Assembly: GCF_013373865.1 (NCBI RefSeq)
Contig: NC_050470.1
Location: 28,116,856-28,180,855 of the forward strand
DNA from: Monomorium pharaonis
Lineage: Eukaryota; Arthropoda; Insecta; Hymenoptera; Formicidae
DNA length: 64,000 nt
Direction: 5' to 3'
Part shown: positions 10,919-24,091 of the stretch, in pieces
How the letters are laid out: every line of letters starts with the position of its first letter
How positions within the stretch are numbered: position 1 is the first letter of the stretch
Translations under genes and position numbers: made by a program
The notes under the pieces: model-generated
Seen by the model: the letters and a program-made list of their open reading frames with translations, nothing else
Databases searched by the model: none
What the model was told of the DNA's origin: nothing

Positions 10919-10988
10919 GGGTCGCGTCGCGACGCGACGCGATGCGGCGCGGTGCGGCCCGGCGCGTCGCGTTACGGCGCGCGCGTCG
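10919..10988. repeat. CpG-dense GCGTC/GCGAC short repeats
   Basis: Nearly pure G+C with repeated GTCGC, GACGC and GGCGC units and a very high CpG density, directly between AT-rich sequences. It may be an unmethylated promoter-type patch for the minus-strand transcript, but no initiator or TATA signal is visible. The repeat description is direct observation; the promoter idea is inference. Confidence 0.6.
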
Positions 10989-12983
10989 ATACACGAATGA
11001 CACGAAAGCCTTTAACGTGAAACACAGCTGCCGAGAGTAATAAAATCATATTTCGTCAGAATTTTTTAATAAAATACGCAAAATGTAGCGGCTGTCCTGT
11101 AAAAGATTGTAAACTAATTTCACGTGGATTCTCTCTTTTCTGTACGCGAATACAGGCGCGTTCCATGACTTTTTCCAAAAATCAACAATTTATTCGGCAA
11201 ACACCCATTTGTAATACGCTTTTGAAACAATCTGAAATTATTATATCAGTGACACTTAGAAAAACGTAAGTAGTCAATAAACAAATCAGCATATCACAAT
11301 CGAGATCGTAAGGCAGTATAATCAGTAGTAAATCAATTGATTTATTTACTATTTAAGTTTTCTGCCTTAAAGTTACTTCACTCGTTAGCTTCATTTTATT
11401 CTTAATTAATTAAAATACATTTGACTAAATTATAAGCATATTATCAACTATAGTTTATTATCATAGTTTTAATTATTTTTTACTGTAATAAACGTAGCTC
11501 ATTAAGTCTATATTTGTGGAATGAAATTACGTTTGTGCTGTATCCCATGCAAAATCAAAAACGGAAAGGTTCGAAATTCCGTAACAGGAGACTCGTGTCG
11601 TCCCAGCCGCAGCATGGGAGATGCATTTCGTAGTGTTGTTGATTTTTGCATAATTTATCAAGGTTGTTTGGTTAAGCGAGCCGTTAGGGTGAATCGCAGG
11701 GGTTGCTGAGCTTGGGAGTTACGCCATGGGGCGACAATTTCAGACACCCTTCGCCAAGATGATTAGCATCCACATCAGGGACGGATTCATCCTACTATAA
11801 AATGTTTTTAAACATCGCGTTGAAATCTATCAATCAATATAGTAACAAAGAACGCGTCTATTACTGTAATGTAACTACGACATAAAACTCGTTTAAAGAA
11901 TGTGACTGAAAAATTATTATATAGTTAAAAAAAAATTATTCCAGCACACATTGCTATCTTGTCCGATTGTATAATTTTCTGAGAGTTTATGTCGTAGACA
12001 GCTAGTGGTGTAAGTAGCTGCTTATAAACATAGCATCTCTACGTTCAATATTGAAGTCAATAACCTACGTCTGACTACACGTGTCTGAAACTACTTGCGC
12101 CTAAATTTATACGTCGTGCTTTCCTTCTCTCTCTTTCTCTCTGCCACAATTTTGAATTAATAATTTTCCCAGAATAAATAATAGCTTTATGCAACCACAG
12201 AATCTTTAAGAAAATCAAAATTACATTAATAATTAAGAAAATAAAAAAGCAAGAGTTAATAATAGTAATTTTGCGGAATTACATTGCCTCTATAGAAATA
12301 ACTTTTTGCGTAATTAAAAGAATTATTTTAAAGCTATATAAAATAGAAAAAGAGTAAGGCATCGAGATTCTTCTAAAAAAATACATTATATAATACTAAA
12401 GTTTATAAATTACTTTCTACTTCTACTTTTAGACATCAAAATTGATTTTAAAAACTTCAATTGTATAACAAAAAACTGAAGATCATTATAAAATTATTTC
12501 TATAAATCAAGCCCATACAATGAAATCCACTAATTATATATAAGGAAAGTATATATAAAATAAATTTAAAGATATAACATGTTTTATGTAAATCTCTTTT
12601 ATGAATATCTCATAACTCTATCATCAAACTTTGTCGAAATCAATTTATCTTACTGACGAGACATTATTTATTTATTAATTTACTAAATAATAAATTTGGG
12701 CTCTCCATATTTGATTCTTTATACAAAATAGTTTTTCGTTTGTAATACTTCGGGGTATAAAATTCCTGTAATCTGTGGTACAACTATCTGAGACGGATCG
12801 CCTGCGTTTTAAAATTCTCTTGAAGGATACGGTCGTATTTTTCCGAGCAATTTGCCGACAAGGGTCGGCCCTGCTCGACACGTAAGCAGGCATATCGCGA
12901 ATACACGGCGGCGTTGTTGCGGATAGGAGCGGGTGGACGCAGGGTTGGCATACAGAACGAAGGGGTTATGCGACGCCGAGAAG
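10989..12983. other. AT-rich non-coding, nothing recognised
   Basis: Mostly AT-rich with a mixed patch at 11540-11800. The 62-codon frame at 11521-11709 has no domain. No inverted repeats or splice-bordered open segments stood out. Confidence 0.5.
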
Positions 12984-12985
12984 CA

Positions 12986-13046
<61 letters not shown>

Positions 13047-13090
13047 AGAGAGAGAGGGAGAGAGGGAGAGAGAGAGAGAGGAAGGAAGAG
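12984..13090 (+). repeat. long (GA)n microsatellite
   Basis: About 100 bases of GA repeat, with an uninterrupted AG run from about 12992 to 13040 and GGGA interruptions after it. Open frames on both strands through it (Arg/Glu plus, Leu/Ser minus) are repeat artefacts. Confidence 0.95.
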
Positions 13091-16000
13091 ATAGAATTCT
13101 GCGGGGGTTGGGGCACCGTTGTGGGACAGTCGGTGGTGGGACGAGGGATCGTAGCCTATTCTATACTATACTACTCTACAATAGTTGTTTACCAGAGTCA
13201 TACTGATCGATACTCAGTGTTTGCTATCAGAGGGAACCATGCATGCCGGGCGCTACTTGCCCAACACCAAAAGTAAACACCCACCCCCGGTCGCTATCAC
13301 CCCAACAACACTCCCGCCGCTCCTCCGTCAAGCATCTACCGGTGAATTCTCACTCGTCCTCTCGCCTCCTCCCCCCCCTCCCCCTCCATCGCCTCTGTGT
13401 CTCTCTTATCCGCTCCTGGAGACCCTCTTTCCGTCGTATCTGACCACTGCTGTAGGTGCATGGACATTCACCAACGTCATTACACCTACGAACGTCTATA
13501 AGCGTACCGTTATGACGCACGTTGTCGACGCTGCCCCGCACATGGATTTGTGCCTCGTTCTTTTATCTCCAAGACATCCAGATAAGGTTAAAATGACAAG
13601 AATACTTTAGTTAACGAAACTAAGTCTAGTTGCAAAGCTAATTATAATTATAGTTTTTGTTGACAGTCACTGCTATATAAATCAGATATAACCAAAATAG
13701 CTCACCTTAAATAGCAATAACAGCTAATGTCGTGTATCACATTTAGAGCAGCCTCTTTCTCAGTTTCTGAGAGTGCAAAAGTGTGACTGTATAAATTTAA
13801 ACAATCGATGAATGATTTCTAACGTTCCCACCAAAAAAGAATTACATTATACACACACACACACGCATGTTCGCGCGTAAAACAAAACGCAAACACATAA
13901 GTATTCAAATCTGAACAAGAATATCCGTGTAATTGTAAGTAGTATCATGTTAAAAATTAGTAATTACAAGCGGTCATTAGCTTAACGTGGGGATCCCATG
14001 GAAATTGGTAAATACGAGCATCTACGAGCCTATGAGCCGAGTACGCGTGTATGGCACGCAGCCCATTTCCTCCACGGCTACCGCCTTGCGCAGGGTGCAA
14101 ACTACCCCCATAGGAGCGCGGGAAATGTCTCCGAGCGATCATAGCCAGGTCCAGGCCGTTTCACCTAGTACATTTGCATAATAGGGCAGCTCGTGTCCGG
14201 GAACACGACGTCGGGGAAATAAGGGTGTTAAAAGGTGTAGCGTAAAAAAAATCGTACGTGTCGTGAGATTCTTTCGGGGAATACGGGATTCGCTGCTAGT
14301 GGCCGTCGTTACGTTGGACGTAATGCTGTGTATAACATCATCAAGAAATATGTAAATCTAGAATTTAATATCTATTTCATACGAAATAGATGCAGTAATA
14401 ATGTAAGAATAAGATGTCTAAAAATCACTGTTTAGTATTTTAATAATAGTTATGTGTACATTATAATTTCTAATTTATGTATGTATGTTATGTAATTTTC
14501 GTGCACATGATAATTTTCTTTACTAAAAAAGTTTGGAATTACATTTTTGATAAAATATATTTTAATATGTCTATATATTTATTTTAATTAAAATCAGAAT
14601 TATAACATTGTAATACCTAACAAATACATACACAACTTTTATATATTCAAAAGAATGTAAAAATTGTGCTTTAATATGTAGTCATTTTATCGCAAAAACA
14701 ATTAAACATAAAAAAATTGATATGCAGTCTATAAAATAATTCGCATATACATTTTGTCTAACGCTATGTAATGCATTCGTAAAAATAATAATCCCTGTAT
14801 ATATGCATATTGTGTATGTTTTTATATAATATGCCAGGGGCAAAGCTCTAAATACAATAATGAAATGTGAGGAAAAGGTTTTACATTTTTGCATTTTTAA
14901 TGCAATATAATCAGTACAAATGTTTTTTACTTATTATAAAATTCACAATACATTAAAATTTATTTCAAAATGAATCATATGAATAATAATCATATGCATA
15001 ATAAGAATTGCGTTCTTATTATCATGAAAAGAACTTTGAATGTGAACCTAAGTTTAACTTTCAAAAGATAAATATAAATGGATAATTTTTTTATCTATAA
15101 CAAAATGTAAAATAACTTTGTAGTATCATCATAATCAGAGACAGTGTGATAAATGTCGTAGATACGTCACGAAGTAACTTTGAATCGATATAAGGCGGAA
15201 AGTGAAATTTTCGGAGGAAATGGCGTTCCGGGAAATGATTTTAATACGGTGCCGGCTGAGAAAGGGTGAGACACAGCAAAAGCCGGAAAGTCGCCGCAAA
15301 TCCTGCGCGGACGGGTACAGAATAGGGAGGCTGGTAAACAAACAGTGAAAATAATATAATTTACAGAGGATTAGGAATGGTCGGGACGGTGCAACGGATG
15401 GCAGGGGAAAGCAGGAAGGGGCAGAAAGGGTTTCGGGTGCACAGAATAACTGTTTCTGGTTATAATTGATATCCTGGCAAAGCTCTATAATCCCACCCAG
15501 CTCGGCTGCCACCCTCTTGAAAGTCGAAACCAGGTACGGCAAAAGGTGGAGACCGCAAAACCACATCGCGTTTGGTCATGCTTCTATTTACGGAACATTT
15601 TCATAACGGTTTGTTTCCGTTAATGTGGCCCGACCGCCGGGAAAGGAAATATATTTCCTCACAGGCTTTTAATGTGAGATCGTCGCTCAGATCAGTGATT
15701 AATTCATTTGCAGGGTGTAGTTTGTGCAATTTCAGAAAATGTCCGTTGTCGTTTAATTATTTATTGCAAGATTTATATACCAATAAAATTTACTAGTGTT
15801 ATTAGTTTGTTATTAATTTTTAATTAAATAAAATCTTGGATATGTTTTTTCTACCTACCATACGTATATACACGCATACAATTTTATTTATATTACATAT
15901 GCTACTATAGTACATAAAAATATTTTACATTTATTTCCATACATGTATTAAAAGTTTAATGCAATACAAGACTATTGAAAGACGACAATGACAAAAAAAT

Positions 16001-18019
16001 TGATGAGCTATAACAGAACAAGTAAAAGCTACAAACGAAAAGCAGAGTAATGTAATCGGAACGACGAAAGAGACAAGAAAACGAGAACATAACGCGACGA
16101 GCGACAGGCGAGAAGAGACCAACGAGACAGAAAACAGAAAACTCGAAGAACGGAGCGATAAAAGAGAGGTAGATGACAAAAAAAATGGAAAATGCGCGAA
16201 TGGAGAAGAAAGGAAATAAGCGAGAGAGCACAAGGTAATACCTCTGCTTGGCAAACGTGTAATTACGATGCCATTGAAAAGTTGGCCAACGCGGCCTTCC
16301 GTGGGCGCATTAATGCGACTGACCGCCTCTTCCCAATTATAAAAGTCTTGAAACAATGGATGCTGCGAGCGCTGACATCGTGCGAGCGCGTACACGCACG
16401 GATAAATGATATGCGCATCTGTCCGGCCGCACTCGCAACGGCCGGCTCTTCGACGCTGTTCTTCCGGCCGTCAACCGGATGTCAGTCTCGTCTCCGCGAG
16501 TTCGTCGAGAGGAACTCGTGTCCCCTCACGAGTCTGCCCCTTTTTCCGTGGATATTTTATGCTTGCAATCCTTTATTTCCCTTAGTACCCCCGACATCAA
16601 TGCACAATAGGCCGGACTGTGGTAATTGGACAACAGATTCAGAATGGAATTCGATAATTAGGAAACCTAAGGAACTTTTCCGCGTTCCAACATCAGACAT
16701 TTTTTCCCTTTAAACGACAGTTCATTTTTACGATTATAAATCGAAACGTTTATATAAACATATTTATAAGAATACATTTTTTGTGCTTTTTAAATTGGAA
16801 CTGAAAGTGTATTATTCACTGAATAATAGTATCTAAATAATCTAATTTCAGTGCTATATTCACACCTATATTAATCAGTGATATATGCACTGTTTTTCAG
16901 TAATAATACTGATTCTGAGAGTATCCTTCTTTTAAATAGAATTAATGAAAGACAATAAAGAGTCATTGATAATTATAGTTAGGTACTGCAAATCAATAAG
17001 ATTTTTACTGATTCAGATTAGAGAATGTTACTATTTTTTTATCAAAATTTATATATTGTAATAAATTATTAAAAAATAATTATTATAAAATATTAAAACT
17101 ATCTGTAACAATATGTAAAAAATATAAACATTAATTTCATTATGTTATAGAAAGAAAAATTGCAAGCAAACTCTTTAAAATAAAAAAAAAATAAAATCTT
17201 TCCGCTAAAAGTTTATTTTGAAAAAGAAATTTTATACGAATCTCATATAAAAAATCTGTATCTGCTTAATACTCTATATTGATCGTGCACAAGAGATCTA
17301 ATCCTTATAAATCCGGAAAGTTTGTCTTTCTCCAACATTGCAAATAAAACAAGAGGCAACCGTCGACGAATTCTCACGAAGCGAATTGCTTCGCAAAAGC
17401 GCCACTTCAGAATGACAAATTAACGAGTCGTAGTCTTCTTGCGCATTGCCACCAGAATCCTTTGCGATCGCGCGGATCCACTCCCTCAGTACCTAATCCT
17501 CAGCAAAACTTCGACGAGACCGTTAAAAGAGATTGATCGCCATCGCGATGAAATCGAGTCGCATCGCAAAAGAAGAATCCCGCTTTCTACAAATATCCAC
17601 AGAGCGACTGTTGAATTATTAATTACATATTTAAAATGTAATTTACACATCTACAATTGACAAGACAAAATATCTAAAAAGCAATTGTTTTATAAACTTT
17701 TGCAAACCTTGTAATCGAAAATATACGAAACTATCTAAAAATTTACGAAAAATGTAAATAATCGTAAACAAAAGCCAATTTTAAGTTAAGTATTCTACTA
17801 CGTGGCAGATTAATTTAGAGGAGATGCATGCAACACTATATTTAGAGTGATAGTTAACAATTATAAGTGGTTGTCAATTCAAGTATTTGCAAACTTTTAA
17901 CTTTTTGTATTACTATAATTGAATCAAATAAAAAGATCCATATAATTTACTTAAGTTAAAATTAGATATATTCAAAATTAAGTATGCGTGCAGAAAAGAA
18001 AGGAAGAGAAGGAGAAAAA
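13091..18019. other. alternating CpG-rich and AT-rich non-coding DNA
   Basis: CpG-rich patches at 13100-13600, 13980-14330, 15150-15760 and 16190-16720 alternate with AT-rich sequence. The 13185-13610 plus frame (141 codons) crosses a C-rich tract and is not recognised; neither are 15135-15566 (minus), 15931-16395 (minus) or 16192-16713 (plus). A small (CA)n lies at 13849-13864. A 10-bp-arm hairpin at 14998-15022 and a perfect 16-bp palindrome at 15644-15659 are within what chance allows. No gene supported. Confidence 0.45.
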
Positions 18020-18073
18020 GAGGAAAGAATATTAACAATGTGCATTCGATGCACATTGTTAATATTTTTCCTC
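18020..18073. repeat. near-perfect palindrome/hairpin in a purine-pyrimidine mirror
   Basis: Arms 18028-18045 and 18049-18066 are perfectly complementary over 18 bp around a 3-base TCG loop. After a one-base bulge (G at 18027), pairing continues for 7 bp (GAGGAAA with TTTCCTC). Further out the left flank is purine-rich (from 18000) and the right flank is a CT run to 18103, so pairing can extend imperfectly. The tiny loop and near-perfect arms suggest a recent inverted duplication rather than a microRNA precursor. Confidence 0.85.
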
Positions 18074-18103
18074 TTTCTCTCTCTCTCTCTCTCTCTTCCT
18101 CTC
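18069..18103 (+). repeat. (CT)n microsatellite
   Basis: CT run forming the right flank of the palindrome, opposite a purine-rich left flank. Confidence 0.85.
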
Positions 18104-18190
18104 AAAATGTTTCATATAAAAAATGGCATAGTTCTAGAAAAGATTTGAAAATCATTATTTTAAAATTTTCCTATACAATTTCTCTTTTAG

Positions 18191-18366
18191 AGTGCTAACA
18201 TGACATTACTGCAGCTATTAACTGAATTATTAATGACTTTATCGCTCTAGCAGCGTTGATTACACTGTACTTCATGATTGAAGATCTCGGTTGAAGGACA
18301 ATACGATACTTTTAGACTTCTACGTTTTACATAGCAATTTTATGCTGGATAGAAAACTTTACGTAG
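18191..18366 (+). other. candidate non-coding exon, plus strand
   Basis: The segment follows CAATTTCTCTTTTAG, a 3' splice site with a good pyrimidine tract, and precedes TACGTAG|GTAAGTATC, which fits the 5' splice consensus closely. All frames contain stops; the longest start (ATG at 18200) gives only about 16 codons. If it is transcribed it would be a UTR or long non-coding RNA exon. Only the two borders support it, so chance pairing is a real alternative. Confidence 0.25.
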
Positions 18367-20999
18367 GTAAGTATCAAGAAGTCAAGGATACCGCGTGATG
18401 CCAGTTCGAGAATGAATTGCGGCCACGAAGGACCGGAGGGAGGGGGGGTGTCATTAGAGATCTGGCGGGGTTGCCAGCCACCTCTCCAAGTCTCAGCCCT
18501 CTCGCGGACGGTCCCCTTATTCGAGGGGAATTTCTAACTGATTTACGAGAAAACAAGTCTGTTTAATATTTCTCTTGTTCCCTCGGCGCCAGCGACGCGA
18601 TCGCGTCTTTGCGCGTGACTTGCCGACTTATAATTTCTCTAAAGTGACTTACATTCTATAGTAGTATCCATAACACAGGTTATCATATATCGCATATAAG
18701 ATTAAGTCTTTAATTAGATATAAGATAATTTTAATATGCATGTTCACGCTCACATCATACACGCTAAGTCAACAATACCATTTTTTATTTTTTATACAAC
18801 CGTCTTTGAACGCTGCATCTATTTCTGAATAAAGCTTACTTTGTATTTTATAAAAATTCTGCAATTTATTACGCTCTAAACTTTCCTAATAAAAGTATCA
18901 GAAAATAAGGCATTCCTGAAGTCTCTTGTACGACTAAAATTAGCACAATTTTATTTCCTGAAGCTGTCGATTATCTACTCAATCATGTAATTATTTTCAA
19001 TGGTTCGATTGATGGATATAAAAGAGGCGAGTTAAAAAATAATGCACCACAATTCATATAGAAATTATACCGTCACGCTCAATGCATCTAGCATGATACA
19101 TCAGAGTAACGTACAAGCTAATCATTCAAAAAATTATGCATGGTGCGATTCTAACTTTATTTTATTTAACGAAATGACAAAACAAAAGAATAAAGTATAT
19201 AAGAATATTATTAGCCTATAATTTTCAGCCAGATTTAAAACGCCGCGGAAACAAACGTCTCAAGGCATTTACACCGACGGATTAGATATACTCCCGATTT
19301 ACGTGACGGCACGCTGGAAGCTGTATCGTTCCTTTATATAAATCTTCCACTTGAAATCTACTTAGAGACCTCCAACCCTCGCGGCTTGAACCCTCTGTAA
19401 CGTCTTCACGGCCAAACAAGTCGCTTTTGCTTTCAACCCTCCTGCCTGATTTCGATAGCGCATTTTCCAAAAATAGTACTTCCTTGTTCCGTTATACTAT
19501 TTTTATTTTAAATTATTTTATTTTTTAACTTAAAAACTCAACCTTTTAATTTTGATTCAGTTCAGAAAGAAAGTAACACGCATAGTAACAAGCACATCCC
19601 TATGTAAATAATTAATACATGTAGTTTTATGTCATATTCGTATTTTAAATCCAACGTTAATATTATATCTTTCTAATTAAAAACTAATTTGTTACTTCTG
19701 TATAATTAAACCAAATCAGATTTTGTCACTGAGTCTCATGGTACGTGGTACGATTGCATAATCGGATAACGTGTTAGATAAAGCGTGCAGACACTTTGGA
19801 AAGTTGAAGGAAACATCGTTTATCAGCAATTCTATACCGTTTTAAGATGCAATAAAACACTTCCTACTGCTTCTCTCTTTAAAATCCTGAAATTCTTTAC
19901 TCATAAAAACAACAAATAAATATAATATTCCTTAAAAAGTATCAATAATATATTACTTAAATGTAGTACAACAAATAATCATTCCGAGAGCTATTAATAA
20001 TCTTTAAAAAATTTATTATACATATTTTTTGAAGATAAATAATTACAATTTATTTTATTTTAATGATAGAATAATTTAAATTATTTTTGAAGATAAATTA
20101 AAGTATAAAAAAATATTATAATCATTAATGTAATATAAAAATTAATTATTCTATTAGAATGTTTAAAAAATTTAACTACCGACATATATTTCATTAATAC
20201 ATATTTGTAATACTTGTAATTTAATATTATTATTAACAATAATGAATAACTAATAAGCAGAATTTGATTTTTTATATGTAATTGGACAAATAAAAAAAAC
20301 ATTTTGGTATATTTCCGAGTCTAATAATTTGCGCGAGAAATTTGAAAAATACTTTGCATTTTTTATTTACTATCGCACTTAAATTAATAGCTCCGTCTAT
20401 GTGTTGCTCTCTAGCCATTCGTCGCTTTAACGTTCTAATTATCATTAGTGCTGAGCAGGCAAATGTATCTTGTACATACATATATATATAGCGTCGCGTT
20501 CCTTAAACCACCCTTGTCTTTGTTCCCAAACGCAGCCGCGAGTTTCTTAACGGAGTTAGCAGAATATATCGCTCGCCAAGGGCCATATTAATGACTCAGT
20601 GTCTTATATATAGGCGATTGGTTAAATATAAATTTAATATAATAGTGTATAAGACCGGGTTTACTTCCCCATACTTATACTTTCAAAGAACATGTCAGTC
20701 AAGTGACTCGAAACAAGGACAAAATATATACGTACAATGTAAGACAGTACATCAAAGTAATAATAAGAACAAGAGCTTTATTCTGTTATGCGTATGTACT
20801 CTACAACGTGCACTATCTTAATTTTAATAACAAAATTTTCATTAAATTTGGACTCGATATTTTTCATTAATAAAAATGTCGGAATTCCGGCAAGCTTAAA
20901 ATAATGCTGATAAAATTTTTTGTCGCTTATGTAATAAATACCATCCCTCCCTAACCCCATTTTCTCTTCCGCCTCTCTACGTTAGTTTCGCATAAAAGA
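18367..20999. other. non-coding, nothing recognised
   Basis: Largely AT-rich. The mixed patches at 18370-18620 and 19240-19470 hold short frames without domains. A direct repeat of about 16 bases (TTTTTGAAGATAAAT) occurs at 20026-20040 and 20083-20097, with no further structure around it. Confidence 0.5.
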
Positions 21000-21120
21000 A
21001 AAGGAAGCACTCGTTTTTTTTCTCTTGCGCGAAAAAATGCTTAATAGCTTCCATGGCGTTTTTTGCAAGTATCTACTCTCTTAGCCGTGGTTTCCGCCCT
21101 TCCACCCTTTTTTCACCGGT

Positions 21121-21172
21121 TTCCTCCTTTCTCATCTCTTTCTCTTTCTCTCTCTCTCTCTCTCTTTCTTTC
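21121..21172 (+). repeat. (TC)n microsatellite
   Basis: Pyrimidine tract with a TC core and TTTC interruptions. Confidence 0.85.
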
Positions 21173-23094
21173 ATGCTATCCTCGATTGTTCACTAACAAC
21201 CACCCTGGTTTTCCGCTTCTCTAGCACGAAATGATACCGAAACTAAGATATGCTTTTTTGTAAATTCATTCTCTCTACATAAATATATATGATATTGCTA
21301 ATTTAATAAAATTTCATAAAATTGATAAACTGCATTAATCATAAAAATCTTGTAGAACTTAATAATCACAGGTTTTCTATAAATATCAAAAATATATTAG
21401 ATATTTAATAATCAGATTCTGAAAGAATATCCTAATAAAATCATAAAATAATACTAAAAGTAAAAAAGTAGGAAAAGAAAAAATTTTTCGATAGTTGGCT
21501 ATTGCAGTTTTACACAGTTACATTGCGAGAAAAGATTATTACGAACATAAACAGCCGTTTGGAAAGGAGTGTGCGCTCGTTATCCGAAATAAATCAAATG
21601 GCAAGCGGAGATATAAGCCAGTACGAAGCATATTCCCTAGTAAACTTTCCCTAGTAGCTGTACGAGAGTCGAGGATCATAAATGCATTTACAGGCGCGCG
21701 ATACGGGGCGACCAACAGGATTTACATAGCTGCACTTCCGCGCGCTTCGTTTTATTGTGTTCTTCTGGCAGCTACCGGCGGAGTAAATAGCTAGTTTATA
21801 AATAACGGAACTGGCAATATTATTCCCGTGCTTTGGAAAATGCCGGGATCCACACATGTCAATGCATCGGCGACTGCAGCAATGGAATTGCTGTTGATAA
21901 GAGCCACCGCTAAGAGAGAACTGACGCGACACATTGACGAGTTCAGCGTTATTCATTGCGAGTGCAGTTTCGATACAACTAGATTCAATTCATAGTGGAG
22001 AAATTGAGTTTATGACTGTATCACTAAAATTTCATGAAATTGTATTATGTGTTTTCACATAATAGTATAGCTTTGATCAAACTTCAAAGTTAATAAAAAT
22101 TTTTTTTAATTTTGCAAAATATATTTTAATAAGTAAATATGCAAAAAAATATAGATGGAGCAAAAGAAAATGGAATTTGATTTGAAATAATTCAGTGAAA
22201 TGAGCATTTTATTTCTAGATCATTAATCAAATTTCTTCTTATGCAAGAATATTTGTGAAAAGTTACATATAAAACTTTATGCAAAGAAATCTTATTTTAT
22301 GACATTTATCTTTTCAATTTTCCTACCAGCAATTTATAGCTATTCTTAATATCAGTTCAATCATACATACAGTGTGTCAGAATCTTGATTAAATGACTCA
22401 TTGAAGTTTCATTCGCCGGCATGTTCACCGTCTCCAAACTCTTCTTCGTTAATGAACGGCTGTTATAAATAATTTCGATACCTCTTCGTATTGTGTCAGA
22501 ATAGGGAGAATTTGCGCTCGTCTGCGTTTTTTTTTTCGTCGTGTTCGCCAAATGCGCCAAGAGGGTAGCTTGGCCGCTGGGGCAAATTTCAACGACGGAG
22601 GATCCGCTTATTCGTTTCTTTATCCGGTTATAGAAAAAGGGTGCTTCGGTCGGAAAGGGTTGAATAATCTGTGTATTGACCGTTTGATTTGCAAAATGTG
22701 TTGAAGTTTTCTCTTGCAAATTTCTGTCTTTTTTAAAACGACTTTAAACTTTTAATCAATTTTTTAAATATATATTTTTTAATAAAACATGTTGAAAAAT
22801 TGTTCAAAATTATTGTAATCCTTTATCTGTAAAAAAATTAATGATTGAAAACATTGTATCATGTAAAATATTTGCAATTGTAAAAGTTTTCTAATCCAAT
22901 TTTATAAACAAATTATGTATAACATTTTGTTAATATTATTTCGTCTTCTGTAAAAAATTTATTGTTTCGTATTTGTTTATTTTTAAACAAATTTTTTAAA
23001 AATATAACAGCTTTTATTTTATTTTTAAAAATGTAATATATTTATGTGTATATATATTAAAAAATTGATTAGCTACTAAAATTTTTGTTCTTAC

Positions 23095-23134
23095 CTCCCT
23101 CCCCCTCTCCCCTCTCTCTCTCTTTCACTCTCTT
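23095..23134 (+). repeat. (CT)n/C-rich pyrimidine tract
   Basis: C-rich then CT-rich run. On the opposite strand it abuts a good GTAAGAAC donor-like site, but no supported exon ends there. Confidence 0.8.
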
Positions 23135-24051
23135 AAATAATACGAATAATAATCTCAACATAAGAAAACTTAAGTCCTGTCTTCTGATGAAACAACCCCA
23201 ATTTGACGCAACCGTGAGCTTAGATGACGCGGAACGCTCGTAGGTGGTTGAAGCGATCGAAACGAGACATGAAGAAGCAGGACGATAAAGCGTGAGAAGG
23301 ACGCGGAGGCCAAATTAGCCCAGAGGGACTTCTTAACAACTGGAAGAGAATAGCGGGGAAGAGTAAGAGACGGGTTGGGTGACTCTTACACGCAGTTCTA
23401 ACCACCCTTACGAGACTCAATCCGCCCTCTTATGCCTCGGTAACTCTGTCGAATTTGTAGTTAAGGTTGTAAACGTAAACCTGGGAGTTCAACCCGACCC
23501 CCCCCCCCCCTTCGTCCTACGAGAGTCCTACGAGCGTTTCTTGTACGAACCCCTTTCTTGGTGGCGACGCGCATACGCGCGACACTGCTGCGCAAATGTT
23601 GGATTATGTTTGCAAACCCTCTCGTTGTTCATACCATACATTTCTTCTCTCTCTTCGTCCCTCTCATTTCGGGTATGTATCAAACTTGCGTCTTACAACT
23701 ACTCCCGTGAAGTAACAAGCGTAAAACTGAACTTTATCACTATCTCTTAGACCTTTTCAAGATCAAATTTTAAATTTAAATCAATACAATGTGGCGACAA
23801 AAACTTTGGACAAAGTTTATTTATCTTGTATACAATAAAAACCTAGTAAAGGAAAAGAAAGAGAGAAAGAGAGAAGATTAAATAATATACTAAATATATT
23901 TATACATTATTTATCTGTTATCCTCTTATTTTATCCCCACTAAATCAAATTTATTTTTAATTATTATTTTATTATTAATTTCGCGATTTAAAATTCGGAT
24001 TTCCCTGTATTTACAACAGCATATATATATATTTAAAACAACATTCTGTCA

Positions 24052-24091
24052 ACGTACACACACACACACGCGCGCGCACGCGCGCACGCGT
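24052..24091. repeat. 40-bp alternating purine-pyrimidine run (CA)n(CG)n
   Basis: Uninterrupted purine-pyrimidine alternation: (CA) units, then CGCGCGCACGCGCGCACGCG. This is the sequence type that most readily adopts left-handed Z-DNA under negative supercoiling. Confidence 0.9.

Larger units (their letters stand above)
21000..24051. other. mosaic non-coding DNA with microsatellites
   Basis: Contains CT tracts at 21121-21172 and 23095-23134, a run of 13 C at 23498-23510, and mixed patches at 21510-21990, 22400-22680 and 23200-23740. Frames up to 123 codons occur in the mixed patches (for example 22357-22719 minus and 23379-23750 plus) without recognisable domains. Confidence 0.45.

Noticed and set aside
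12784..13276. Frames on both strands through the GA repeat
   Set aside because: Low-complexity translation of (GA)n; no unique sequence resembles a protein.
14998..15022. Hairpin with 10-bp arms around TTGCG
   Set aside because: Too short and AT-rich to distinguish from chance.
15644..15659. Perfect 16-bp palindrome AGGAAATATATTTCCT
   Set aside because: AT-rich palindromes of this length are expected by chance in 64 kb, and nothing flanks it symmetrically.
23097..23186. Possible minus-strand exon ending at GGGAG|GTAAGAAC
   Set aside because: Most of it is a purine microsatellite; the donor match is likely a by-product of the GA-rich tract.
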